Virus record (IMG/VR): IMGVR_UViG_3300008952_002488
Location: 1-64,000 of that record
Reading direction: 5' to 3' (one strand)
DNA: 64,000 nt
Source: a virus
The position numbers and the translations under genes are program-made. This document shows positions 7,690 to 14,075 of the stretch, piece by piece (the stretch's first letter is position 1; the number at the start of each line of letters is the position of its first letter). Below the pieces are notes generated by a model, which was not told where the DNA came from, did not search any database, and was given only the letters and a program-made list of their open reading frames with translations.

Positions 7690-7865
7690 GAGCAGGTGAT
7701 CTTGTTAGATTTAAATACTCGGGTGGAGATGCCGAGGGGTGGAAAGTTGGGCTACTCAAAGAATACCACACTTGGGAGAAAGTAGCAACCATTATTTATG
7801 AGGGAAAAGACATCCGAGTAATGGCGGGTCTTGTTCAAATACATAAAAGAGCAAAACGTCTATAG
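7686..7865 (+). CDS. Small SH3/KOW-like protein (MRAGDLVRF)
   Basis: A 59-residue ORF starting at the ATG that overlaps the previous TGA. It opens with M-R-A-G-D-L-V-R-F and continues with alternating beta-type segments (GWKVGLLKEY, VATIIY, IRVMAGLVQI). This matches the layout of the 'GDLV' array at 57121-60268, about 50 kb away, so the family is dispersed. These features suggest a small five-strand barrel. No specific function is known to me. Confidence 0.7.
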   Translation: MRAGDLVRFKYSGGDAEGWKVGLLKEYHTWEKVATIIYEGKDIRVMAGLVQIHKRAKRL

Positions 7866-7870
7866 AGAGA

Positions 7871-7879
7871 CTATTTATT
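7871..7879 (+). promoter_or_regulatory. CTATTTATT candidate late-promoter element
   Basis: GA-CTATTTATT, 27 bases before the ATG at 7907 and followed by an AGAGGAG ribosome site. Same element as at 1115, 8607 and 9433. Confidence 0.45.
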
Positions 7880-7906
7880 TTATATTATATCAGAGGAGCG
7901 GCTCAA

Positions 7907-8572
7907 ATGAAAAACATGAAGCTTATTATGGAGTCATGGAGAACCTATGTTACAGAACAAGGTATGCTCGACGACCCAGGTTTAGCACCTTCCGGTGGAA
8001 AAGTCACAGGAAATCCCCAAATAGACCAAAAAATGTTTGATTATTTTAAGGAGTTTTTGCCTGGTGGTTCTCGCCACGGAGAAGATCCTGAACTTTGCGA
8101 ACTGGATATTGAGGGCACGAAACTTATGTGTCAAGATAACAAGGGTCTTGCAAGAAGCGTAATGCCTCAACTTAAAACAGCAGACGATCAAGATTTGGCA
8201 GAAGCGTTTGCCGACTATCTTGAGAGCCAAGGACACTCAGTATCAGAGACAACAGAACTTGCTTCGAACCTGAAAGCCACACAAAACCAATTAAAAGGAG
8301 CAAAGGTCAACGGCATGAACTCAGCCCTTGTGTCCACCGATGGAAAACATGATAAAATTCGAGCCCCAATTATTGTTAGCAGTGATAACTATGTTCTCGA
8401 CGGACACCACCGTTGGGCGTCTCAGGTAGTTTACGACTTTATGAATGGCACGCCAGGCGTTGAAGTTGCCGTCAGAAAGGTAAGTCTTCCCATCGATGAA
8501 CTGCTGGAGCTATCTAAGTATGATGGAGAGTTTTGCCAGACTAATGGGTGTGTTCCCCCCCAAGGGAGATAA
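7907..8572 (+). CDS. ParB-like domain protein with a tag-like N-terminus
   Basis: A 221-residue protein. The C-terminal half contains VSSDNYVLDGHHRWAS (about residues 163-178), the DGHHR core typical of ParB/sulfiredoxin-fold domains, some of which are nucleases or CTP-binding switches. The N-terminus MKNMKLIMESWRTYVTEQ resembles the capsid-targeting leaders of phage internal proteins (compare T4 MKTYQEFIAEA), with L-I-M-E and Y-V-T-E as possible cut sites. Two cysteine pairs are present. A ribosome site lies 6-8 bases upstream and a candidate late element further up. I infer a DNA- or nucleotide-acting protein that may be packaged; the enzymatic activity is unproven. Confidence 0.75.
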   Translation: MKNMKLIMESWRTYVTEQGMLDDPGLAPSGGKVTGNPQIDQKMFDYFKEFLPGGSRHGEDPELCELDIEGTKLMCQDNKGLARSVMPQLKTADDQDLAEAFADYLESQGHSVSETTELASNLKATQNQLKGAKVNGMNSALVSTDGKHDKIRAPIIVSSDNYVLDGHHRWASQVVYDFMNGTPGVEVAVRKVSLPIDELLELSKYDGEFCQTNGCVPPQGR

Positions 8573-8606
8573 ATGTAACAAACGGGGGAGAAAGCAAGAA
8601 AGTAAA

Positions 8607-8615
8607 CTATTTATT
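8607..8615 (+). promoter_or_regulatory. CTATTTATT candidate late-promoter element
   Basis: AA-CTATTTATT ending 28 bases before the ATG at 8644. It is followed by a palindromic CTCCTAGGAG that includes the ribosome site, so initiation may be affected by local pairing. Confidence 0.45.
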
Positions 8616-8643
8616 ATTAGTTCTCCTAGGAGGGGCTCACAAA

Positions 8644-9096
8644 ATGAAAATTAAAAAGTCTAATTTAGAAAAACTAGTTCGAGAAGCCATTTACGCAGAG
8701 GTGGGTCGAAAGGTCCTCGCTGAAGGTCGTGTTGATGAATTTCTTGGCGGACTTTTCGGCGGCGGCGACATCGACCTTGGAGAAAAGAGTGCCGCAGCGC
8801 AGGAGCTAATGTATTACAAACCAGAAAGCGGCGGCGTTGGAAAAAAGATCCAAGATGCGATTGATGCGGGGTTGGATGATTACGTGACAATTCAACAAGT
8901 TTGGAACAAATTGGGCGAAGCCGTAGTCAATGGTCATTTTTTGGACGGCAAGGACCCAATGGTCAAAAAGATTAAGAAAAGCTGGGCTAATAAACAAGAG
9001 GAGCCCCGCCGATCCATGTATGAGATGATCTTCGAAAAAGGCTCGTCACTCGACGTACAGAAAGCCATTGAAGCGCAAATTGGAAGGGCAAAATAA
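8644..9096 (+). CDS. Tagged small protein, long-tag subfamily (paralogue of 1246)
   Basis: I place the start at the ATG at 8644, preceded by AGGAGGGG. The 150-residue product has the extended leader MKIKKSNLEKLVREAIYAEV continuing to V-L-A-E before GRVDEFLGGLFGGG. V-L-A-E is a good L-x-E prohead-protease site and lines up with A-I-N-E in the paralogue at 1246. After the glycine-rich junction the two proteins are unrelated, so the leader plus linker was shuffled as a unit. The mature domain is a basic helical protein of unknown function. It is followed by another tagged gene one base later. Confidence 0.78.
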   Translation: MKIKKSNLEKLVREAIYAEVGRKVLAEGRVDEFLGGLFGGGDIDLGEKSAAAQELMYYKPESGGVGKKIQDAIDAGLDDYVTIQQVWNKLGEAVVNGHFLDGKDPMVKKIKKSWANKQEEPRRSMYEMIFEKGSSLDVQKAIEAQIGRAK

Positions 9097-9097
9097 A

Positions 9098-9421
9098 ATG
9101 AAAATAACAAAAACATACCTGAGAAAAGTTATTAAAGAAGAACTAAGCAATCTTAAAGAAGCGGAAGACCCTAAAGAATTGGTGGGACTTATGGTGAGTA
9201 AGTTGGCCCCTCTAAAGGGAAAAATTGAAGCTGCCTCAAAAACAGTAGACCTCAAACTAGCCCTCGTAAAGGCTTTGTTATCTCACCCAGAAACATTTGC
9301 AATGGACGAAGGCGAACTAGACAAAGCATTTGCAATGCTCAAGAGATCTGTCCAAAAAGGACAAGAAACTGCCAAACAGCAAGCAAAAGCCCCCGCCCCC
9401 GCAACAGGCCGGCCTGAATAA
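9098..9421 (+). CDS. Tagged small protein (MKITKTYLRKVIKE leader)
   Basis: A 107-residue protein; the start at 9098 follows the previous stop by one base. The tag ends V-I-K-E at residue 14, with a second possible site N-L-K-E at 18-21. A helical domain follows, with a repetitive hydrophobic pattern, and the end is a Gln/Ala/Pro-rich tail (KAPAPATGRPE). It belongs to the second cluster of tagged genes (7907-9421). Function unknown. Confidence 0.78.
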   Translation: MKITKTYLRKVIKEELSNLKEAEDPKELVGLMVSKLAPLKGKIEAASKTVDLKLALVKALLSHPETFAMDEGELDKAFAMLKRSVQKGQETAKQQAKAPAPATGRPE

Positions 9422-9432
9422 TCATTAACTGA

Positions 9433-9441
9433 CTATTTATA
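9433..9441 (+). promoter_or_regulatory. CTATTTATA candidate late-promoter element
   Basis: GA-CTATTTATA ending 23 bases before the ATG at 9465, with GAGGAGGTG as the ribosome site. It probably heads the unit of small membrane proteins and the tubulin-like gene. Confidence 0.45.
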
Positions 9442-9464
9442 TCTACAGAGGAGGTGCTGTAGAT

Positions 9465-9647
9465 ATGCACGAAAAACTAGACAAATGGCTCGGTAAGTGG
9501 GCTTCACGAAAATTAATAGTATGGGGAACTTCCACCGCTTTCTTGGCGGCTGGTCATCTTACGAGCAGCGACTGGGTTGCTGTATCTCTCGCATACATTG
9601 GACTACAAGGAGCAGCCGACATTGCTGCTAAGTGGAAGCACGGCTGA
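9465..9647 (+). CDS. Small two-segment membrane protein, holin candidate
   Basis: A 60-residue protein with a charged N-terminal helix (MHEKLDKWLGKWASRK), a hydrophobic segment (LIVWGTSTAFLAAGHL), a short turn (TSSDW) and a second segment (VAVSLAYIGLQGAADIAA) ending in basic residues. Size and topology fit a small class II holin or a phage membrane protein. The next gene, which it overlaps by one base, has the topology of an inner-membrane spanin, supporting a lysis role. No lysis enzyme is recognisable in this window, so the call is tentative. Confidence 0.6.
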   Translation: MHEKLDKWLGKWASRKLIVWGTSTAFLAAGHLTSSDWVAVSLAYIGLQGAADIAAKWKHG

Positions 9648-9961
9648 TGAAATGGTTATGGTACAAACTGAAGTCAGGCTGGTGGAAGCTTGTACTGGGG
9701 ATCGTCGTCTTGGCGAGCCTGCTCATTTACTTTTATCGTCTGTTAAAACCCACAGACGACAAGATAGAGTATTTAGAAGCAATAAAAACAGAAGCAACAT
9801 TCGCCTTAAAGGAATCAGAGTTGCGTGGTAGACTGGAAAAAGATAAGATTGGAGCAGTCAAGAGCGTCTTTGAAAATCGTCTGCGGGACACCGAAAAAAT
9901 AGACGACAGAGAAGAGCGATTGAAGGCTTTGATCAGATTACATAAAGAACTAGATATCTAA
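9647..9961 (+). CDS. Single-pass membrane protein with coiled coil (i-spanin candidate)
   Basis: The start at 9647 is chosen because its ATG overlaps the previous TGA. The 104-residue product has a Trp-rich, basic N-terminus, one membrane segment (about 12-31, LVLGIVVLASLLIYFY) and a long charged helical tail with heptads. An N-in single pass with a periplasmic coiled coil is the layout of i-spanins such as lambda Rz. No lipoprotein o-spanin partner is embedded in it. It could also be an unrelated anchored coiled-coil protein. Confidence 0.6.
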   Translation: MKWLWYKLKSGWWKLVLGIVVLASLLIYFYRLLKPTDDKIEYLEAIKTEATFALKESELRGRLEKDKIGAVKSVFENRLRDTEKIDDREERLKALIRLHKELDI

Positions 9962-9973
9962 GGAGATAAAAAA

Positions 9974-11110
9974 ATGGTAGATATTCCTACACTTGACATC
10001 GAGGATTACGATCCCGACCTAAACGAAGAAGAGGAGGCTGTTGAGGACAAGGCCGGCGGCGCTCTTACTTATGCTATTGTAGGCGCTGGCCAAGGCGGCG
10101 GACGTATGGCTAAAGCGTTTTATGATATGGGTTATACCAAGACGGTTGCTGTAAATACAGCCCGTTCTGATTTAAATGGGCTTGATATACCTGACAATCA
10201 AAAATTCCTTGTTGACGAACACGGCGAGCAAGGTGCCGGCAAAGACCAAAAAAAGGCTCAAGCCGCAATCGAACGAAAGGAGCAAGAAGTATTCAATTTG
10301 TTCCGTGAAGTTTTCGGTAGCAACGTTGACCGTATCTTGATTTGCTTAGGTGTCTCCGGCGGCTCTGGCGGTGGAACAGTTAACACTCTTATTAAGGTTG
10401 CCAAGAAGTATTTCACTTATATTGGCGTAGAGGATGTTGATAAGCGTGTTGGTGTTGTGGCATCTCTGCCCACAGCAGGTGAGTCCGCATCCCCCACCGT
10501 TGCCAAGAATGCTCATGCTCGGATCACTGATCTTTGCGTGCAAGCAGAAAAAGGAAAGATTGCCCCTCTTATTATGGTGGATAACGAAAAGATTAAAAAG
10601 CTTTACCCCAAACTTACAGTGAAGAAGTTTTGGAAGACCATCAACAACACAGTTGCAGGTTTGTTCCATGTATTTAACGTCCTTGCCAATAAGGATTCAG
10701 AGTACACCACGTTTGATGCCACGGATTATGATAGCGTTATGCGCCAGTCTGGGTGTATGATTATGGGCGTGACAACTGTTAAAGATGTTGAGAATGAAAC
10801 CGCTGTCTCAACTGCGCTTAAAAAGAATCTTGAGAAAACACTTCTCGCCGAAGGTTTTGACCTGACTACGGCAACGGGCGCTGCTTGTATTGTGGTGGGT
10901 GGAGAAGTCATTTTTGAGGAGACTGCTGGACTGATGGACAACATTGAGTTCGGGTTTGACACTTTGGCTGCTCTAACAGGTGGAGCCATTATTCATCGTG
11001 GCATCTATGAAGATGATAAGCGTGATAAGCTGGTTGCCTATACTTTGGTTAGCGGTCTCCTGCGTCCTGCCAAACGTATCGAGGGGCTCAAAAAGTTCCT
11101 GAAGAAATAA
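9974..11110 (+). CDS. FtsZ/tubulin-like GTPase
   Basis: A 378-residue member of the tubulin/FtsZ superfamily. An acidic N-terminal extension (1-27) precedes the nucleotide-binding domain: GAGQGGGR at 37-44, the tubulin signature region GGSGGGT at 129-135, and VVASLPTAGE at 161-170. The segment around 245-258 (TTFDATDYDSVM, then GCMIMG) aligns with the FtsZ T7 loop and following helix. Hydrolysis requires that loop, so the protein could polymerise and turn over GTP. Phage tubulins such as PhuZ position DNA or the phage nucleus; this one is more FtsZ-like and sits directly upstream of the packaging genes. AAGGAG lies 9 bases before the ATG. A second divergent homologue is at 41174. Confidence 0.85.
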   Translation: MVDIPTLDIEDYDPDLNEEEEAVEDKAGGALTYAIVGAGQGGGRMAKAFYDMGYTKTVAVNTARSDLNGLDIPDNQKFLVDEHGEQGAGKDQKKAQAAIERKEQEVFNLFREVFGSNVDRILICLGVSGGSGGGTVNTLIKVAKKYFTYIGVEDVDKRVGVVASLPTAGESASPTVAKNAHARITDLCVQAEKGKIAPLIMVDNEKIKKLYPKLTVKKFWKTINNTVAGLFHVFNVLANKDSEYTTFDATDYDSVMRQSGCMIMGVTTVKDVENETAVSTALKKNLEKTLLAEGFDLTTATGAACIVVGGEVIFEETAGLMDNIEFGFDTLAALTGGAIIHRGIYEDDKRDKLVAYTLVSGLLRPAKRIEGLKKFLKK

Positions 11111-11111
11111 A

Positions 11112-11492
11112 ATGAAAAAAGTAGTTGCACTCATACTGCTCTTTTCGCTTAACGCCGCTGCGGCAGAGGTTACGAAGTTCGAGCCTCGCCCAGCGGCTGT
11201 TGAGCAAGAGGGCAACACCTATGTTGGAATTCTGTTGAGCGAAGAAGACTTTCGCAAAATACTGGAAAAGAAAATTGACACCAACGCCAAACTGGCAGAC
11301 TGCTCTGTGGATAAAAAGGTATGCACCCAAATGCAAGAGACGTACAAATTATCCATCACAAAACTAGAAGACCAACTCAAGAAAAACAACTCATGGTTTG
11401 ACAGAAATCGGGGAACCCTCGGTCTTCTCACGGGTTTGGTGATAGGAACTGGCGTTTCTATCGGCATTGTTCATGCTGTATATCAAAAGTGA
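11112..11492 (+). CDS. Exported protein with C-terminal membrane anchor
   Basis: A 126-residue protein with a clear Sec-type signal peptide (MKKVVALILLFSLNAAAA, cleavage likely near residue 18). A periplasmic charged helical region with two cysteines (about 61 and 68) follows. The C-terminal hydrophobic segment (LGLLTGLVIGTGVSIGIVHAV) would reinsert in the membrane. It begins one base after the tubulin-like gene and overlaps the next gene. The topology fits a lysis or envelope-interacting protein, but I do not recognise a family. Confidence 0.7.
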   Translation: MKKVVALILLFSLNAAAAEVTKFEPRPAAVEQEGNTYVGILLSEEDFRKILEKKIDTNAKLADCSVDKKVCTQMQETYKLSITKLEDQLKKNNSWFDRNRGTLGLLTGLVIGTGVSIGIVHAVYQK

Positions 11493-11968
11493 AGAACGTG
11501 GATTACGACTATATTGCAGCGGTCGAGAAAGCCGTCGCAGAAAAATACGGAAAAGAGACAGTACAAGACTTCAGGTCTCTGTGGCAGGTAGAAAAAGAAA
11601 AAGACTACCTCCAGCAGTTAAAAAAGAGAAGAGTTCGCAACAGAAACAAAAGAAACTTAAAACAAAATTTAGAGATCGGTGACATTGTTATCAGAAAAAG
11701 CCGGACCAATAAAGAAAAGTGCCGATCCTGCCCGGTATGCAAAACATATTCATTTTCAGCGGGTGACGACCTATATATGAATAGGTTTGACTGTTGTCAA
11801 CAATGTTATATTGAGTATGTGGAGTTTCGTGAAGAAAGGTGGGTTGTCGATGGCTGGAGACCTTCTCACGGAGAATACAAACCACCCAGACTCAGAAGTT
11901 TCATTCGGGCAGTTAAACAATACGTTGGTAAATTTTTAAGGAGAATAAAAAAATGGCTACCATTCTAG
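11489..11968 (+). CDS. Zinc-ribbon protein upstream of terminase
   Basis: The GTG at 11489 overlaps the TGA of the previous gene. The 159-residue basic protein has CxxCxxC (KCRSCPVC) near residue 73 and a second cluster (DCCQQC) about 35 residues later, a likely zinc ribbon. A Lys/Arg-rich stretch precedes it (KKRRVRNRNKRN) and the C-terminus is also strongly basic (RRIKKWLPF). Nucleic-acid binding is likely. Its position just upstream of the packaging genes suggests a role in packaging or assembly, but I know no specific function. Confidence 0.7.
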   Translation: MKNVDYDYIAAVEKAVAEKYGKETVQDFRSLWQVEKEKDYLQQLKKRRVRNRNKRNLKQNLEIGDIVIRKSRTNKEKCRSCPVCKTYSFSAGDDLYMNRFDCCQQCYIEYVEFREERWVVDGWRPSHGEYKPPRLRSFIRAVKQYVGKFLRRIKKWLPF

Positions 11969-12492
11969 ATGTAATTAAAGGGTTGAATCAGGCGGCAGCA
12001 AATGCTTACGACGGATACCAGATGGACGAAACAGTCGGTCTTCGGCGTGAAGAGGGTCATCCTATTGTTGACAGCAGGGTGATGGACGGTTTTTCTGTGA
12101 AGTTTGCCGCAGATAAATTAATCATCGGATACCAGAGTGAAGTGCTTATGAAAGAGGTTCACCCCCGAAATCAATTTGAAAACGAAATTGAGCGCCGCTT
12201 TAAGGATATTGTTAAATACCTCAAGAAAGAATACAAAAATATAACAAACTCCAGCGTTAATCTCACAGAGGTTGACGCTGCTGATATTTTGGTCCAAAGC
12301 ACTTCTAGGGTTAGAAATTGGGTGCAAGCAACCAAGCAATATAAGATTGGCGGCGCTGGGGAAACAGAATCTCTCAAGCAACCATCCAGCGACAAGATGG
12401 AAGACGGTATTAAAAAGTTCATGGAACTTTCGACCACCAAGCGCCCCAAGAATGATAAGGCTCCGAAGAACCCAGATACACCGAAGGCATAA
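11953..12492 (+). CDS. Conserved protein next to the large terminase (small-terminase position)
   Basis: A 179-residue protein that overlaps the gene before by 16 bases and ends at the start of the large terminase. It has a mixed alpha/beta N-terminal half (GFSVKFAADKLIIGYQSEV), a helical middle (FENEIERRFKDIVKYLKKEY) and a Lys/Pro-rich tail. In T4 the small terminase gp16 occupies this position and is of similar size, but I see no convincing gp16 coiled-coil core. The gp16 assignment is only positional. Confidence 0.55.
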   Translation: MATILDVIKGLNQAAANAYDGYQMDETVGLRREEGHPIVDSRVMDGFSVKFAADKLIIGYQSEVLMKEVHPRNQFENEIERRFKDIVKYLKKEYKNITNSSVNLTEVDAADILVQSTSRVRNWVQATKQYKIGGAGETESLKQPSSDKMEDGIKKFMELSTTKRPKNDKAPKNPDTPKA

Positions 12493-14073
12493 ATGAGCCT
12501 CAACAAAAAGGAAATGATGACAGAGATCGTGCGCTCCGGCAAGGATCCTGTCTATTTCTCTAATAAGTACGCAAAAATATCTCACCCGATGCATGGGCTT
12601 ATTCCCTTTGATATGTACAGGTTCCAAGAGGACGCCCTGAGAGATTTCAAGAAGCATCGGTTTAATATAATCCTAAAAGCAAGACAGTTGGGTATTTCTA
12701 CCACTGTTGCTGCTTATGTTTGTTGGCTTATGCTTTTCCACCGTGACAAAAATATATTGGTTGTTGCGACAAAATTAGGAACCGCAGCCAATTTGGTTAA
12801 AAAGGCAAAGGCGATATATAAAAATCTTCCTGCTTGGCTAAGAATTGCAACAATTGAAATTGATAATAGAAACTCTTTTGAGTTGTCTAATGGCTCTCAA
12901 GTAAAAGCCTCCTCTACCTCGGGCGATGCAGGTCGCTCGGAAGCTTTATCCCTTCTTGTCGTCGATGAGGCTGCGATTGTGGAAGGTCTTGATGAAATGT
13001 GGGCAGGGCTTTACCCCACTCTGTCAACGGGTGGGACCTGCATTGCTCTGAGTACGCCCTATGGCGTTGGCAACTGGTTTCACAAAAACTACATTGAGGC
13101 AGAAGAGGGTAAAAACGACTTTAATCCAATTAAGCTACCGTGGAACGTACATCCAGAACGAGACCAAACTTGGTTCGCTAAAGAAACCCGCAACATGTCG
13201 AAGAGAGAAATTGCCCAAGAGCTTGAGTGTAACTTTAACGCTTCAGGGGAGACAGTTGTTCATGGTGACGATCTGAGGAGAATATTAGACAGCGTATCTG
13301 AGCCAAAATATAAAACAGGGTTTGACAGAAATTATTGGATTTGGGAACCCCCAGAGCCAGGAAGAGAGTATCTGGCTATTGCCGATGTGGCTCGTGGCGA
13401 CGGGTCAGACTATAGCGTTTGTCAGGTTATTGATTTGCAGACGATGAACCAAGTTGCAGAATATCAAGGAAAAATAACTCCTGATATGTTTGCTCCTCTT
13501 TTGTCAAGTATGGCTACTGAATACAACGGTGCGTTATTGGTTATCGAAAACAACTCTTTGGGGATAGGCGTCCTCAGTCGCTTAGAAGAAATTGGTTATG
13601 AAAACCTTTATTACAGTATCCGATCAACGCACGAATATGTGGATCAAGCTACCGCTGAAGCAATTGGTGGTGTTGCGGGCTTTACCATGTCTATGAAGAC
13701 CCGCCCCTTGGTTATCTCTAAGTTTGAGGAATTCGTAAGAAACAAACTAATTACTATTAACTCAATGCGGTTAGCCAATGAGATAAAAACATTTATCTGG
13801 CACAATGGACGACCACAGGCAATGAGGGGTTATAATGATGATCTTGTTATAGCGACATGTATTGGGTGCTGGGTAAGAGATACGGCTTTAACAGTGAACA
13901 AAAGGGAAATAGAGTACAAAAAGGCAATGATCGGCGGAATATCAGTGAGCAGTAAGACTTTTAACACTAAAATAGAAGGAATGCAGGGGTATAAAAAACC
14001 TGTAAAATCAAAAAATACATTTCAAGGCAACGATGGCAAAAATTATGATTTGTCTTGGATAATTAAGGGATAA
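12493..14073 (+). CDS. Terminase large subunit (gp17-like)
   Basis: A 526-residue packaging motor and nuclease. The N-terminal ATPase has the variant Walker A ARQLGIST at 63-70 (compare SRQLGKTT in T4), Walker B LLVVDEAA near 154-161 and the coupling motif ALSTPYG. The C-terminal RNase H-like nuclease starts at ADVARGDGSDYS near residue 296, with a second acidic cluster at VIENNSLG. The motor docks on the portal encoded three bases downstream and cuts concatemers to fill the head. Length is close to T4 gp17 without its extended termini. Confident family call. Confidence 0.95.
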   Translation: MSLNKKEMMTEIVRSGKDPVYFSNKYAKISHPMHGLIPFDMYRFQEDALRDFKKHRFNIILKARQLGISTTVAAYVCWLMLFHRDKNILVVATKLGTAANLVKKAKAIYKNLPAWLRIATIEIDNRNSFELSNGSQVKASSTSGDAGRSEALSLLVVDEAAIVEGLDEMWAGLYPTLSTGGTCIALSTPYGVGNWFHKNYIEAEEGKNDFNPIKLPWNVHPERDQTWFAKETRNMSKREIAQELECNFNASGETVVHGDDLRRILDSVSEPKYKTGFDRNYWIWEPPEPGREYLAIADVARGDGSDYSVCQVIDLQTMNQVAEYQGKITPDMFAPLLSSMATEYNGALLVIENNSLGIGVLSRLEEIGYENLYYSIRSTHEYVDQATAEAIGGVAGFTMSMKTRPLVISKFEEFVRNKLITINSMRLANEIKTFIWHNGRPQAMRGYNDDLVIATCIGCWVRDTALTVNKREIEYKKAMIGGISVSSKTFNTKIEGMQGYKKPVKSKNTFQGNDGKNYDLSWIIKG

Positions 14074-14075
14074 AA

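Noticed and set aside
8573-8643. Terminator near CTCCTAGGAG
   Set aside because: The palindrome has no loop and no following T-run; it overlaps the ribosome site of the next gene.
9465-9961. Complete lysis cassette
   Set aside because: Holin-like and spanin-like topologies are present but no endolysin motif was found in the window, so a full cassette cannot be claimed.
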